Shown piece by piece: positions 40,549 through 50,700 of a stretch of 64,000 bases of DNA (its first letter is position 1; each line of letters starts with the position of its first letter). Source of the stretch: Parvicella sp964387945 (GTDB taxonomy: Bacteria; Bacteroidota; Bacteroidia; Flavobacteriales_D; Parvicellaceae); assembly GCA_964387945.1 (NCBI GenBank), contig CAYLYX010000005.1:213432-277431 (forward strand). Reading direction: 5' to 3'. Under the pieces are notes generated by a model, which saw only the letters and a program-made list of their open reading frames with translations, was not told the origin of the DNA and ran no database searches. A program made the position numbers and the translations under genes.

Positions 40549-42936
40549 TTAGTTTCTTAATACTTTACCTGTCGTCAAGATGCTCTGGATTCTCTCCAAC
40601 GTTTTCTTTTCAGTACATAATTCTAAGAAAGCTCTTCTTTCCAAGTCCAATAAGTACTGTTCAGAAACCTCTGTCGGATGAGAAAGATCACCTCCGCACA
40701 TTACGTACCCTAACTTCTCTGAGATCAACTTATCGTGCTCAGAGATGTAATTTCCACTCCACATGGAGTGAGCTCCTACGTAAACGATGCCAAGACCTTC
40801 CTGACCGTAAACTTTAATATCCGTTCGTTTAGCCGGCTGTTGATAACCTTTATTGGCCATGTTCAAACAAACTTGTTTAGCATAAGCCAATTGGTGTGCT
40901 CTTGAAACCACTACCTCATCAATTCCTTCTCGATAGTACCCCAACTCAAAAGCTTCATAAGCTGATGTAGCCACCTTAGCTTGTCCTACGGTTAAGAATC
41001 TATTTCTCAGGTTATTGATTCTGATGTCTCCTTCTTTAAGGTCATCGTGGTTTCTTACAGCGAATTCTTTTGTTCCTCCACCACCAGGAATCAGACCAAC
41101 TCCAAACTCAACTAAACCTGTGTAGGTTTCAGCGTGAGCAATCACTTTATCCGCATGCAATGCCATTTCACATCCACCTCCTAACGCCATGTTATGAGGA
41201 GCTACGATTACTGGAATTGAAGAATATCGCAATCGCATCATGGTATTTTGAAAGGCTCTAATGGCAAAATCCAACTCATCGTACTCTTGCTCTACAGCCA
41301 TCATAAAGATCATTCCCACATTCGCACCGGCTGAGAAGTTATCCCCTTCATTAGAGATCACCACACCTTTATACTCACCTTCCTGCTCTGCTAAGTCAAT
41401 TGCCTTGTTAATTCCCTGAAGAACTCCACCACCAATAGTGTTCATCTTCGTATGGAACTCAACGTTCAGAATTCCATCACCCAAATGAATGATGTGTACA
41501 TCTTGATTTTCCCAAACGGTATTTGACTCTCTTAAGTTTGCAAGCGAAACCAACTCCTCTGTTCCAGGAATTACCTTATACTCTCCAGAATTAATATCGT
41601 AGTATTTCTTGTTACCATCTTCTAATTTATAGAAAGAAGTAACCCCTTTATCCTTCATATCATAGACGAATTGAGCTGGTTTTTTGCCCATTTCTTCCAT
41701 GATTCCAATCACTTTCTCGAATCCAATAGCGTCCCAAGTTTCGAATGGCCCCATTTCCCAACCGAATCCGGCTTTTAGCGCTTCATCAATTTTATATAGT
41801 TCATCTGAAATCTCTGGAATTCTATTCGTTACATACTGGAACACACCAGTAAACACGCTTCTGTAGAAATCACCAGCTTTATCTTTTCCTCCGAATAGAA
41901 TCTTGGTTCTTTTTCTTAGATCAGTTTCTAGTTTTGCCGCTTCTAGCGTTGCAAACTTCACTTTTCCTTTAGATCGGTATTCCATCGTCTCTAAATCAAG
42001 AACCAAAATTTCTGATTTACCGTTCTCGTCTTTAACTTTCTTGTAAAAACCTTGCTTAGACTTTGAACCTAACCATCCGTTTTCTACCATTTTCTCAACA
42101 AAAGAAGGTATTTCAAACACCTCTCTGCGTTCGTCATTCGGACAGTTATCTTTCACTCCATTGGCTACGTGAACCAAGGTATCCAGCCCTACAACATCAC
42201 AAGTTCTAAAGGTTGCAGACTTTGGTCTACCCATAACCGGTCCTGTCAACTTATCAATCTCTTCAACGGTTAGTCCCATTTTTTGCACGGTGTGGAAAAG
42301 ATCTTGAATAGCGTAAACCCCAACTCTGTTCGCAATAAATGCTGGAGTGTCTTTACACAACACCATTGTCTTTCCTAAGACTTTCGCTCCGTAATCCATC
42401 ACAAAATCAATAGCAGACTGATCTGTTTTAGGAGTAGGTATGATCTCCAATAACTTCAGGTATCTCGGTGGGTTAAAGAAGTGCGTTCCGAAGAAATTCT
42501 TTTGGAAATCTTCACTCCTTCCTTCCAGCATCATATGAATCGGAATACCAGAAGTATTAGATGTGATTAATGTTCCGGGCTTTCTATATTTCTCGACATT
42601 CTCAAACACAATCTTCTTGATATCCAAGCGCTCCACTACTACCTCTATCACCCAATCGGCATCCGCAATATCTTTCATATTGTCGGTCATATTTCCGGTT
42701 GTGATTCTGGAGGTAAAAGATTTGCTGTAAATAGGTGAAGGGTTGGACTTCAACGCAAACTTTAAGGCATCATCCACCAGTTTGTTTCTCGCAGCGGGGT
42801 CTTTACTGTCTTCTGCTTCTTTTGGCACTATATCCAAAAGCAACACTTCGCAGCCAACGTTTGCAAAATGGCAAGCAATTCTCGATCCCATTACACCGGA
42901 ACCCAAAACCGCCACCTTTTTAATACTTCGCTTCAT
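40549..42936 (-). CDS. fadN: bifunctional 3-hydroxyacyl-CoA dehydrogenase / enoyl-CoA hydratase
   Basis: The N-terminal NAD-binding motif VLGSGVMGSRIACHF starts the hydroxyacyl-CoA dehydrogenase half (FFGTHFFNPPRYLKLLEIIP, KDTPAFIANRVG). The enoyl-CoA hydratase half occupies about residues 490-690 (SNEGDNFSAGANVGMIF, MALGGGCEMALHAD, GLVEFGVGLIPGGGG with its active-site acidic residue). This order, dehydrogenase first and hydratase last in about 795 residues, is that of FadN, not of E. coli FadB. It hydrates enoyl-CoA and oxidises the product to ketoacyl-CoA. It is the first enzyme gene after marR, 17 bases behind it. Confidence 0.93.
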   Translation of the reverse strand: MKRSIKKVAVLGSGVMGSRIACHFANVGCEVLLLDIVPKEAEDSKDPAARNKLVDDALKFALKSNPSPIYSKSFTSRITTGNMTDNMKDIADADWVIEVVVERLDIKKIVFENVEKYRKPGTLITSNTSGIPIHMMLEGRSEDFQKNFFGTHFFNPPRYLKLLEIIPTPKTDQSAIDFVMDYGAKVLGKTMVLCKDTPAFIANRVGVYAIQDLFHTVQKMGLTVEEIDKLTGPVMGRPKSATFRTCDVVGLDTLVHVANGVKDNCPNDERREVFEIPSFVEKMVENGWLGSKSKQGFYKKVKDENGKSEILVLDLETMEYRSKGKVKFATLEAAKLETDLRKRTKILFGGKDKAGDFYRSVFTGVFQYVTNRIPEISDELYKIDEALKAGFGWEMGPFETWDAIGFEKVIGIMEEMGKKPAQFVYDMKDKGVTSFYKLEDGNKKYYDINSGEYKVIPGTEELVSLANLRESNTVWENQDVHIIHLGDGILNVEFHTKMNTIGGGVLQGINKAIDLAEQEGEYKGVVISNEGDNFSAGANVGMIFMMAVEQEYDELDFAIRAFQNTMMRLRYSSIPVIVAPHNMALGGGCEMALHADKVIAHAETYTGLVEFGVGLIPGGGGTKEFAVRNHDDLKEGDIRINNLRNRFLTVGQAKVATSAYEAFELGYYREGIDEVVVSRAHQLAYAKQVCLNMANKGYQQPAKRTDIKVYGQEGLGIVYVGAHSMWSGNYISEHDKLISEKLGYVMCGGDLSHPTEVSEQYLLDLERRAFLELCTEKKTLERIQSILTTGKVLRN

Positions 42937-42953
42937 TGTTGTATTGTTTTTTG

Positions 42954-43388
42954 TTAGTTAAAAATTTTGTTTTCGTCTATTATTTCGTTCACTTTCGATA
43001 ACACATCGAATGTAGTTTTTAAATCCTTTTGGGGTATGGCTTCGTATATCTTTTCATTAAATCTTAATACAACATCTTTCGCCACATCTCTTTTTTCTTT
43101 TCCCTTCTTGGTGAGAAATAGCTTTACCAATCTTTTATCCTGATCATCCAACTCTTTTTTTATAAAACCATTCTCTTCCAACGTCTTGATCATTCTGGTC
43201 AAACTCCTGGGTTCCATCCCCATTTTCGGAGCCAATTTCGTACTTGGGGTTCCTTCTTCATCAATATTTAGCAGTGCATAACCCATCGCCATTGAACCCC
43301 CAAAATCACTCGCCTTCGCATTGTACATGCGAGAGATATTATACCACGCCCACCTAATATGAAAATCAATTGACTCTTCCGGTCCCAT
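42954..43388 (-). CDS. MarR-family repressor of the fad operon
   Basis: The winged helix is visible: STKLAPKMGMEPRSLTRMIK (helix-turn-helix) followed by TLEENGFIKKELDDQDKRLV (wing with the Asp-Arg motif typical of MarR). N- and C-terminal helices for dimerisation complete the 144 residues. It heads the operon marR-fadN-fadA-4HB-fadE and has a twin palindromic operator in front, so it very likely represses itself and the operon, probably relieved by acyl-CoA or fatty acid. That effector is inferred from its position. Confidence 0.9.
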   Translation of the reverse strand: MGPEESIDFHIRWAWYNISRMYNAKASDFGGSMAMGYALLNIDEEGTPSTKLAPKMGMEPRSLTRMIKTLEENGFIKKELDDQDKRLVKLFLTKKGKEKRDVAKDVVLRFNEKIYEAIPQKDLKTTFDVLSKVNEIIDENKIFN

Positions 43389-43409
43389 TCTTCTTCAAAA
43401 ATTGTCTGA

Positions 43410-43417
43410 CGAATATA
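43410..43417 (-). promoter_or_regulatory. -7 element of the marR-fad operon
   Basis: The minus strand reads TAtaTTcG, one mismatch from consensus, about 22 bases before the marR ATG. The nearer operator overlaps the expected -33 region. Confidence 0.5.
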
Positions 43418-43427
43418 TATAATTTTT

Positions 43428-43477
43428 GTTATGCATGCATACTAAATTAATAAAAAGTTATGCACGCATACTAAATT
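43428..43477. promoter_or_regulatory. twin MarR-type operator
   Basis: Two 21-bp direct copies of GTTATGCAyGCATACTAAATT begin 29 bases apart (43428 and 43457). Each contains a 12-bp palindrome: TATGCATGCATA (43430-43441, perfect) and TATGCACGCATA (43459-43470, central mismatch). They lie between the divergent marR and histidine-kinase genes. Confidence 0.75.
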
Positions 43478-43520
43478 TAATTCTGTAGTCTACTTTCTTC
43501 TTTCAATCAAAGAATAAATT

Positions 43521-43528
43521 TAAATTTG
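43521..43528 (+). promoter_or_regulatory. -7 element of the histidine-kinase gene
   Basis: TAaaTTTG is a perfect -7 match. It ends four bases before the GTG start, so the message would be leaderless. Confidence 0.5.
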
Positions 43529-43532
43529 CGAT

Positions 43533-44753
43533 GTGGGGAGGGAAAAGATTTACAATCCAGAACAAGCACTTGCTGATTACTTAAAAGATGTAAAACACAA
43601 ACTGGCACTTCAATTGTCAGCATTGTTTACGATCATCTTCACCCTGCTCACTATTGCGCACTTCTTTGAGTCGACAGAAAACCTCATTATGATGGGATCT
43701 GGATTTACGATCTGTCTATTTAGCTTCTTGTATACTTATACAACCAAAGATCATAAACTAGTGTATTGGCTGTTTAGCATTTTGGGTGTTAATCTGGTTG
43801 GTTTCGCCATGAACTTTCTACCAACTGTAACTCATTTCGGAGATTTTATCTGGATGTTTTCTGCACTAGCCTTGGCTTTTTATGGTCTACCTAGAACAGC
43901 TGCCTACATCCTACTCGGAATCGCGACCTGCTACATTGGATACTTTACTTTTTTTAATGTGAATGAAAGCATTGAGACATTGCAACCGCGAACAACTATT
44001 CAGCAAATATCCTTATTTGCTGAACTCATAGCTGGTGTAGGGTCTGGTGTTTATATCGTCTTCTTAATGACTAAGTTTTACAGTTTTTCTGAAAAATCAA
44101 TCCTTGCTGCTAATCAAGAACTCCGCAAACAGAATGAAACAATTCTAGCGCAGGATGAGGAGAAGTCGACATTAGTAAAGGAGGTACATCACCGTGTTAA
44201 AAACAACCTTCAGATCATCTCATCCTTGCTGCGAATGCAACGTTATGAAATTGAAAACGAAGAAGCTAGCAAGCATTTTGAAGAAGCTATCAACCGAGTG
44301 ATGACCATGGCGCTAATCCATCAAAAACTATATCAAGGAGAGTCCCTTTCTGACATTAAGTTGAAGGAGTATTTTGAGGAGTTGGCGTTTGACTTACTTA
44401 AGGTATACAGCAGCAACAAAAACATCAGCATCAACTTTGAACTATCCATTAACCAAATTGGTTTGAAGTCTATTGTTCCTGTAGGCCTCATCTTCAACGA
44501 ACTCATTTCTAACTCATTGAAGCATGCCTTTGAGCATAGAACCAACGGAACTGTAAACGTTACTTTCACAAAGACGGAAGAAAATTACCAGATGGTATAT
44601 CAGGACAATGGCAGCTGGAAAGGAGAAGAGTCCGGTGGTTTTGGTATGGAACTGATAGAGACGCTGACACAGCAATTAGACGGTTCTTTTGAATTGACCA
44701 AAAGCATTAGCGGATCGACCTATGAATTCCACTTTCGTAATCTTCACGAATAA
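43533..44753 (+). CDS. membrane sensor histidine kinase, HisKA_2 family
   Basis: Six hydrophobic segments in residues 20-185 (for example LSALFTIIFTLLTIAHFF and YILLGIATCYIGYFTFF) form a membrane sensor without a large periplasmic loop. The coiled linker leads to a HisKA_2 box with the phosphorylated His in VKEVHHRVKNNLQIISSLLR, and a HATPase domain (VGLIFNELISNSLKHAFEH as N box, GGFGMELIETL as G box). No response regulator lies next to it, so its partner is elsewhere. The only initiator in frame is GTG 43533. It may share the operator region with the marR-fad operon, divergently. Confidence 0.88.
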   Translation: MGREKIYNPEQALADYLKDVKHKLALQLSALFTIIFTLLTIAHFFESTENLIMMGSGFTICLFSFLYTYTTKDHKLVYWLFSILGVNLVGFAMNFLPTVTHFGDFIWMFSALALAFYGLPRTAAYILLGIATCYIGYFTFFNVNESIETLQPRTTIQQISLFAELIAGVGSGVYIVFLMTKFYSFSEKSILAANQELRKQNETILAQDEEKSTLVKEVHHRVKNNLQIISSLLRMQRYEIENEEASKHFEEAINRVMTMALIHQKLYQGESLSDIKLKEYFEELAFDLLKVYSSNKNISINFELSINQIGLKSIVPVGLIFNELISNSLKHAFEHRTNGTVNVTFTKTEENYQMVYQDNGSWKGEESGGFGMELIETLTQQLDGSFELTKSISGSTYEFHFRNLHE

Positions 44754-44802
44754 GATTTCATTAATTTATCTGTCCATAGTCTATTTATTACAATAACAAT
44801 TC

Positions 44803-44810
44803 TACTTTTG
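44803..44810 (+). promoter_or_regulatory. -7 element of typA
   Basis: TActTTTG is a perfect -7 match 22 bases before the ATG. No good -33 TTG is visible at the expected distance. Confidence 0.5.
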
Positions 44811-44831
44811 CACGCGAATTAATTTTATTGT

Positions 44832-46589
44832 ATGTCATCCATCAGAAACATTGCTATCATCGCTCACGTAGATCACGGCAAAACGACACTAGTTGATAAG
44901 ATCATCTATGCCTGTCAAACTTTAGACCCAAGAAAAGAATCAGGAGAGCTGATCTTAGACAATAACGATCTTGAACGAGAAAGAGGGATTACCATCCTTT
45001 CTAAAAATGTTTCTGTTCAGTATAAAGACGTAAAAATCAACATCATAGACACACCTGGTCACGCTGACTTTGGTGGAGAGGTTGAACGCGTACTCAAAAT
45101 GGCGGATGGTGTACTTTTATTGGTTGATGCTTTTGAAGGTCCAATGCCACAAACAAGATTTGTGACAACCAAAGCAATCGAGTTGGGTCTAAAACCGATA
45201 GTTGTCATCAACAAAGTAGACAAAGAAAACTGTACGCCCGACCTTGCTCAGGACAACGTTTTTGACCTAATGTTTAATGTCGGTGCATCAGAAGAACAAC
45301 TCGACTTCGTCACCATGTTTGGATCTGCCAAACAAGGGTGGTTTAACGATGACTGGAAAAATCCAACGGATAATATCTTCCCATTACTAGATGCTGTATT
45401 AGAAAGCATTCCCGAAGCTCCTTATCATGAGGGAACACCACAAATGCAAATTACTTCACTGGACTATTCTGCTTTTACTGGAAGAATTGCCATCGGAAGA
45501 GTATTGAGAGGAGATCTTCATGTTAACAAAGATTATTCGCTGTGTACCAAAGAGGGAAATAAAAAAGTCAGAATTAAAGAGCTTCATACGTTTGTAGGTC
45601 TAGGAAAGGAAAAAACGGAAACCGTTCGAAGCGGTGACATTTGTGCCGTAATCGGAATTGAAGGTTTTGAAATCGGAGATACCATTGCAGACCTTGAGAA
45701 CCCAGAGCCTTTAGAGAGAATCAAGGTGGATGAACCTACGATGAGCATGTTGTTTACGATTAACAACTCTCCTTTCTTCGGTAAGGAAGGAAAATTCGTT
45801 ACCTCAAGACATTTAAGAGACCGTCTTTATAAAGAAACTGAAAAGAACTTGGCGCTTCGTGTAGAGGATACTGCAACAGAAGACAAGTTTAATGTATACG
45901 GACGTGGTGTATTGCATTTGTCAGTTCTGATTGAGACCATGCGAAGAGAAGGTTATGAATTACAGGTGGGTAAACCTCAGGTAATCATCAAAGAAATTGA
46001 TGGTGTAAAAAACGAACCGATGGAAACTTTGGTGATTGATGTTCCAGAAGATTACTCTGGAAAAGCCATCGAATTGGTAACTCAAAGAAAAGGAGACCTA
46101 TTGGTAATGGAACCTAAGGGTGACCTTCAGCACATGGAGTTTGATATTCCTTCAAGAGGATTAATCGGTTTAAGAAACAACATGTTGACCGCTACTGCTG
46201 GTCAGGCCATTATGACTCATCGTTTTAGAGAGTTTGGTCCTTTCAAAGGAGAAATCCCTTCTAGAAATAAAGGTTCTTTGATCTCAATGGAACAAGGAGC
46301 TTCTACGGCTTATGCCATTGATCGTCTGCAGGATAGAGGAAAATTCTTCATCGATCCAGGAGATGTAATTTACAAGGGACAAGTGGTAGGTGAACACTCA
46401 CGTGAGAACGATCTTGAAGTTAATCTCATCAAAGGAAAAAAACTCACCAATATGCGTTCTTCAGGTGCCGATGACGGAATGAAAATTGCACCAAAGATTG
46501 TCTTCTCTCTAGAAGAGGCAATGGAGTACATTAGTGAGGATGAGTACTTGGAAATTACACCCGTAAGTTTACGAATGCGAAAAATTTAG
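44832..46589 (+). CDS. typA: ribosome-associated GTPase BipA/TypA
   Basis: A translational GTPase of the EF-G superfamily. G1 is AHVDHGKT, switch I is RERGITI, G3 is DTPGHADFGGEVERVL and G4 is NKVD. These are followed by domain II and the BipA-specific C terminus (RKGDLLVMEPKGDLQHMEFD, PSRGLIGLRNNMLTATAG). It binds the ribosome and supports 50S assembly and growth at low temperature or stress. The length of 585 residues is close to the family norm of about 600. Two small genes follow within 12 and 0 bases, probably in the same transcript. Confidence 0.97.
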   Translation: MSSIRNIAIIAHVDHGKTTLVDKIIYACQTLDPRKESGELILDNNDLERERGITILSKNVSVQYKDVKINIIDTPGHADFGGEVERVLKMADGVLLLVDAFEGPMPQTRFVTTKAIELGLKPIVVINKVDKENCTPDLAQDNVFDLMFNVGASEEQLDFVTMFGSAKQGWFNDDWKNPTDNIFPLLDAVLESIPEAPYHEGTPQMQITSLDYSAFTGRIAIGRVLRGDLHVNKDYSLCTKEGNKKVRIKELHTFVGLGKEKTETVRSGDICAVIGIEGFEIGDTIADLENPEPLERIKVDEPTMSMLFTINNSPFFGKEGKFVTSRHLRDRLYKETEKNLALRVEDTATEDKFNVYGRGVLHLSVLIETMRREGYELQVGKPQVIIKEIDGVKNEPMETLVIDVPEDYSGKAIELVTQRKGDLLVMEPKGDLQHMEFDIPSRGLIGLRNNMLTATAGQAIMTHRFREFGPFKGEIPSRNKGSLISMEQGASTAYAIDRLQDRGKFFIDPGDVIYKGQVVGEHSRENDLEVNLIKGKKLTNMRSSGADDGMKIAPKIVFSLEEAMEYISEDEYLEITPVSLRMRKI

Positions 46590-46601
46590 TTCCTTTGATG
46601 C

Positions 46602-46928
46602 ATGACCATCAAAGAAGCTCAAGAAACAGTAGATCGCTGGATTAAAGAATATGGTGTTCGTTATTTCAATGAATTGACGAATATGGCCATGCTCACTGAA
46701 GAAGTGGGTGAAGTGGCGCGCATTATTGCCAGACGATACGGGGAACAGTCAGAAAAAGAATCAGATAAAAACAAAGACCTGGGAGACGAAATGGCTGATG
46801 TTCTTTTCGTCCTTATTTGTTTGGCGAATCAAACGGGAGTTGATCTGGAGGATGCTATTAAGCGAAATCTGGACAAGAAAACGCATCGAGACGGGGATCG
46901 ACATAAAAACAACCCTAAGATCAACTAG
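46602..46928 (+). CDS. MazG-like nucleotide pyrophosphohydrolase
   Basis: The product has 108 residues with the all-alpha NTP-PPase motif: LTEEVGEVARIIARRY (E..E metal site), then DLGDEMADVLFVLICLAN. Such enzymes hydrolyse non-canonical or surplus NTPs to NMP and pyrophosphate with Mg. The C terminus THRDGDRHKNNP is seen in the short MazG-like family. It follows typA by 12 bases, and its stop is immediately followed by the ATG of the acetyltransferase gene. Confidence 0.9.
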   Translation: MTIKEAQETVDRWIKEYGVRYFNELTNMAMLTEEVGEVARIIARRYGEQSEKESDKNKDLGDEMADVLFVLICLANQTGVDLEDAIKRNLDKKTHRDGDRHKNNPKIN

Positions 46929-47426
46929 ATGAGTGCTCTAACCATCTCACCTGCAGCAGTAGATGACCTTCCTGAGGTATTGGCGATTTTAAATTACGAA
47001 ATTGAATACCAGACCTCTAATTTTTCTTATGATCCAGTTACACTTCCCGAATTGACCAATCAAGTGGAAAATCAGACAGCAAAAGGTCTTCCCTTTTTAG
47101 TTGCCAAACGAGATGGAGCGGTATTGGGCTATGGCACCTACGGTCCTTTCCGAGCAAGAGAAGGATACAAAAGGACTATTGAACATTCTGTATACGTCAG
47201 TCAAACAGCACACGGACAAGGGATTGGAAAAGCTATTTTTCAAGCGTTAAGAGATAAGGCTGTTGCTCAAAGTTATGTTTCCATGATCGCTGTGATAGGA
47301 GATGAAAACGAAGGAAGCATTGCTTTTCACAAAAAAATGGGATTCGGAATAGTTGGAAGAATTCCTCGAGTGGCGGAAAAATTTGATCGAGAATTGAACA
47401 TTACCATCATGCAACTCTTCTTATAA
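46929..47426 (+). CDS. GNAT N-acetyltransferase, phosphinothricin-acetyltransferase-like
   Basis: The acetyl-CoA-binding loop is SVYVSQTAHGQGIGKAIF (Q/RxxGxG/A type), with the flanking strands VLGYGTYGPFRAREGYKRT and SMIAVIGDENEGSIAFHKKM. The N terminus (ISPAAVDDLPEVLAILNYEI) and the FRAR segment place it with phosphinothricin/methionine-sulfone acetyltransferases, so the acceptor is probably the amino group of a small amino acid analogue. The start is fused to the stop of the previous gene (TAGATG), hence coupled translation. Confidence 0.88.
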   Translation: MSALTISPAAVDDLPEVLAILNYEIEYQTSNFSYDPVTLPELTNQVENQTAKGLPFLVAKRDGAVLGYGTYGPFRAREGYKRTIEHSVYVSQTAHGQGIGKAIFQALRDKAVAQSYVSMIAVIGDENEGSIAFHKKMGFGIVGRIPRVAEKFDRELNITIMQLFL

Positions 47427-47444
47427 TCTACCGTAAAAAGAAAT

Positions 47445-47472
47445 AGGGAGACTCACCGTTGTGAATCCCCCT
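47445..47472. other. hairpin in the spacer before the adhesin gene
   Basis: AGGGAGACTCAC pairs with GTGAATCCCCCT (10 of 12 pairs, loop CGTT). No T tract follows on the plus strand. On the minus strand it runs into ATTTCTTTTT. It may be the 5' part of a leader for the small frame at 47498. Confidence 0.5.
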
Positions 47473-47497
47473 AATTCCATCTACTAAACTACTAACT

Positions 47498-47569
47498 ATG
47501 AAAAAATCTAACTATTTTCTCATGGACAAAGGTATGTTGCTGACAATCGACTTGCACGTATTTTTTTGA
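47498..47569 (+). CDS. possible 23-residue leader peptide
   Basis: ATG followed by AAAAAATCT gives MKKSNYFLMDKGMLLTIDLH and ends at TGA 47567. Upstream are an A-rich stretch and the hairpin at 47445-47472. Nothing proves expression. The remaining bases to the adhesin start at 47759 are AT-rich with no further signal that I see. Confidence 0.2.
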   Translation: MKKSNYFLMDKGMLLTIDLHVFF

Positions 47570-47758
47570 CTATTCGGCAGACGGTAATAAATTAACGATC
47601 AATGCCTAACAATTTTCTACAAGGCATTTTTCGATTTCGATTAAATCCAAAAACAAGGAGATTATCAACATTTCCCCTCCATTTATCAACAATTATATAG
47701 GGTTTATCCATTTGAAAAGCTATTTTAGGGCTAACCAATGAAAAACCTTTAAAACCTT

Positions 47759-50700
47759 ATGAATAGAATTATTCTGTTAGGTGTCATTTTGTTGACACAA
47801 TTCTCGCTTAAATCATATGGACAGCAAGTCCAAGGTAAAGACGGTATTATATCCAACCCAACAGCAGTTCCCTGCTCATATTTGGGGGAAACAGAAGCAT
47901 GGAGAAGCATTCAGATAGATACAACTATTGAACTTCCCATCACCAAACACCCAAAATTAGGCTACCACCCAAAAGGAGATTGGTACCTGAATCCGAACAT
48001 CAACCCCAATGCCTTACCCAAGAACGGAGACCCTATTGTTCAGCAGGAGTACAGTACCACCACACACAGGAGTACACAGGTTGCCAATTGGGAGGGTATC
48101 GTAACCAATACTAACCCAGGAGATCCAGCCATGGATGTTGGTCCGAATCATGTCGTTCAAATGATGAATGGAGGTTCTGGAGCACGCGTTCAAATTTGGG
48201 ATAAGAGCGGAACTTCTCTGCTAGGTCCATCCACTTTCTCTACTATGGCAGGAGGTACTTGGAGTGGATTGGGTGACCCCATTGTTGTATACGATGAACG
48301 TGCTGACAGATGGGTGCTAACAGAATTCTGTAGCGGTTGCAACGATCTTTATATTGCTGTTTCCACCACACCTGATCCCTTGGGAACCTATTACTTATAC
48401 TCGGTTACTGCTAACAGTTTCCCTGACTATCCAAAATATTCCATTTGGGACAATTCCTATGTGATTACCGCCAATGAAGGAACAACCACCTCATCGGTGT
48501 ATATTCTAGATAGAACATCCATGTTAGCAGGTGGTGGACCAAACGCGCAACGTTTTACTGTTCCTAGATTTGGGACGATCGGTTTTCAGGCAACAACTCC
48601 TGTTAGTTTGATGGGAACAACTGCTTCAGGAACCCCTGCCCTATTGATGCGAATGCGAGATGACGCCTGGACAGGTTCAGCTACAGATGCACTAGAAATG
48701 TGGGAATTAGACATCAACTGGGCGTCTCCTGGAGCTGCAACACTCAGCCAGGTACAAACGATAGCGGTGTCTCCTCATGAGACTGAACTTTGCGGCTATA
48801 CCTCTTTTGCTTGTATTCCGCAGCAAGGATCGGGAACAACACTAGATCCCCTGAGAGAACTTTTGATGAACCGTGTGATGTACAGAAACTTTGGTTCGCA
48901 TGAGTCGATTGTCTGCGCCCACGTTACCGATGTGGATGGAAGTGATTTAGCAGGTATTCGTTGGTATGAATTGAGAAGAACCGGAGGAGGTTCAGGAACT
49001 TGGACACTCTACCAAGAAGGAACTTATTCTCCTAGCGATGGTTTACATCGATGGATGCCAACAATTGGTATTTCTGCTTCGGGTAATATCGGATTAGCTT
49101 ACAACGTGTCAAGCTCTTCCATTCATCCAGAAATTAGGTATACCGGAAGAAAAGAATGTGACCCACTAGGTGTCATGACGGAAACAGAAGTTCAACTAGT
49201 GGACGGAACCAACCCAAATAACTCCAATCGTTGGGGAGATTATAATGCCATGGGCGTTGACCCATCTGACGGTGAAACATTTTGGTTTACGGCAACTTAT
49301 AACCCAGCGAATCAGGCAAGGTCTCGAATTGGCGCTTTTACCATTGATCCGTGTAACCCGCAAGTTCAGTTCGATAATAGTACTTACTCGGTTAACGAAT
49401 CTGATGCCAACACAGTAAATGGTTGTTTGGATTATTACACCTTAGATGTTCCGATTTCTATTGGAATTGATCCGTCACAACCTGCTGACATTACCATCAA
49501 CGTAACTGGAGGAACGGCTACCCAAAATGTCGATTACACCATTTCGAATACAAATCTGACGCTAGATGGAAGTACGTTAACAGGTTCAGCTCAAATCCTC
49601 ATTTACAATGACAACTACACAGAAGGGAATGAAACGATAACACTTGATTATACGCTAAATGCTAACGGAGGTGATGCCGTTGCTGGGTCATTAAATCAAA
49701 CAGTTACGATTACCATCATAGATGACGATCTTGATCCGCTAAGTATGCCAGGAGTAACGACCACCATTTATTCAGAGGACTTTGAAAGTGGTTTTGGAGG
49801 TGTAACAACTAACAACCCTTCGGGTGACACTCCCTTTCAGCTAGGAAATGTTGGAACTACACCAAATGGAGCGTACGAAGTACCTAACGACAACACCACA
49901 GAATTTGCCTGGATTGACGATGACGATTGTGACTGTGATCAAGACGAAGTGTATCTCTATCTTCCGTCACAAGACTTGACCAACTACCTTTCTGCGAATA
50001 TTACATTTGACTCTTACTTTGAAGACAATACTTATAATGGTGATAACGAAAATGCTGATTTAGTAGTCTCTACCGATGGAGGTACAACGTTTACAACTAT
50101 CGCTCCGCTCGTAGCTTCAGGAATAGATGTCAGTTGGACAGCGCAATCGTTTGATGTTTCTGCTTATGTTGGAAACTCTGATGTAATTTTCGCCATCGTC
50201 TATTCGGACGCAGGAGGTTGGCTCTATGGTTGTTCGGTTGATAATTTTGAACTAACTGGTGAATTGCCCATCGATATTCAACAAGCCGTGAATACAGGTT
50301 CTGGTCAAACCGCCAACTTGGGACCAAACGAAACAGTTCATTTTTACGACCCTACTTCTGGAGATGTAATGCTTTCTTTGGTTAATACATCATCTTTTGA
50401 CTACGGGTGTGTGACTGTTGAAGTTGACCGTGACGGAACCACACCGACTGCATTGGAGTTTGCTTCTGCACCTGTTGCAGATTATTTGCACGGAAAGACG
50501 TATACAGTAACCCCAACTAACAGTAACCCATCTGGAACTTTTGATGTAACGCTTTATTATAAAGAAGCAGAAGTAGCTGCTTGGGAAACCATTACGGGAA
50601 ACAGCAGAAATAATCTTGAAGTTGTCAAAGTAGCTGGTAACAATCGAATTGATGATGTTACTCCAGCTAACTACACCTCCTACACCATCGATAATATTCC

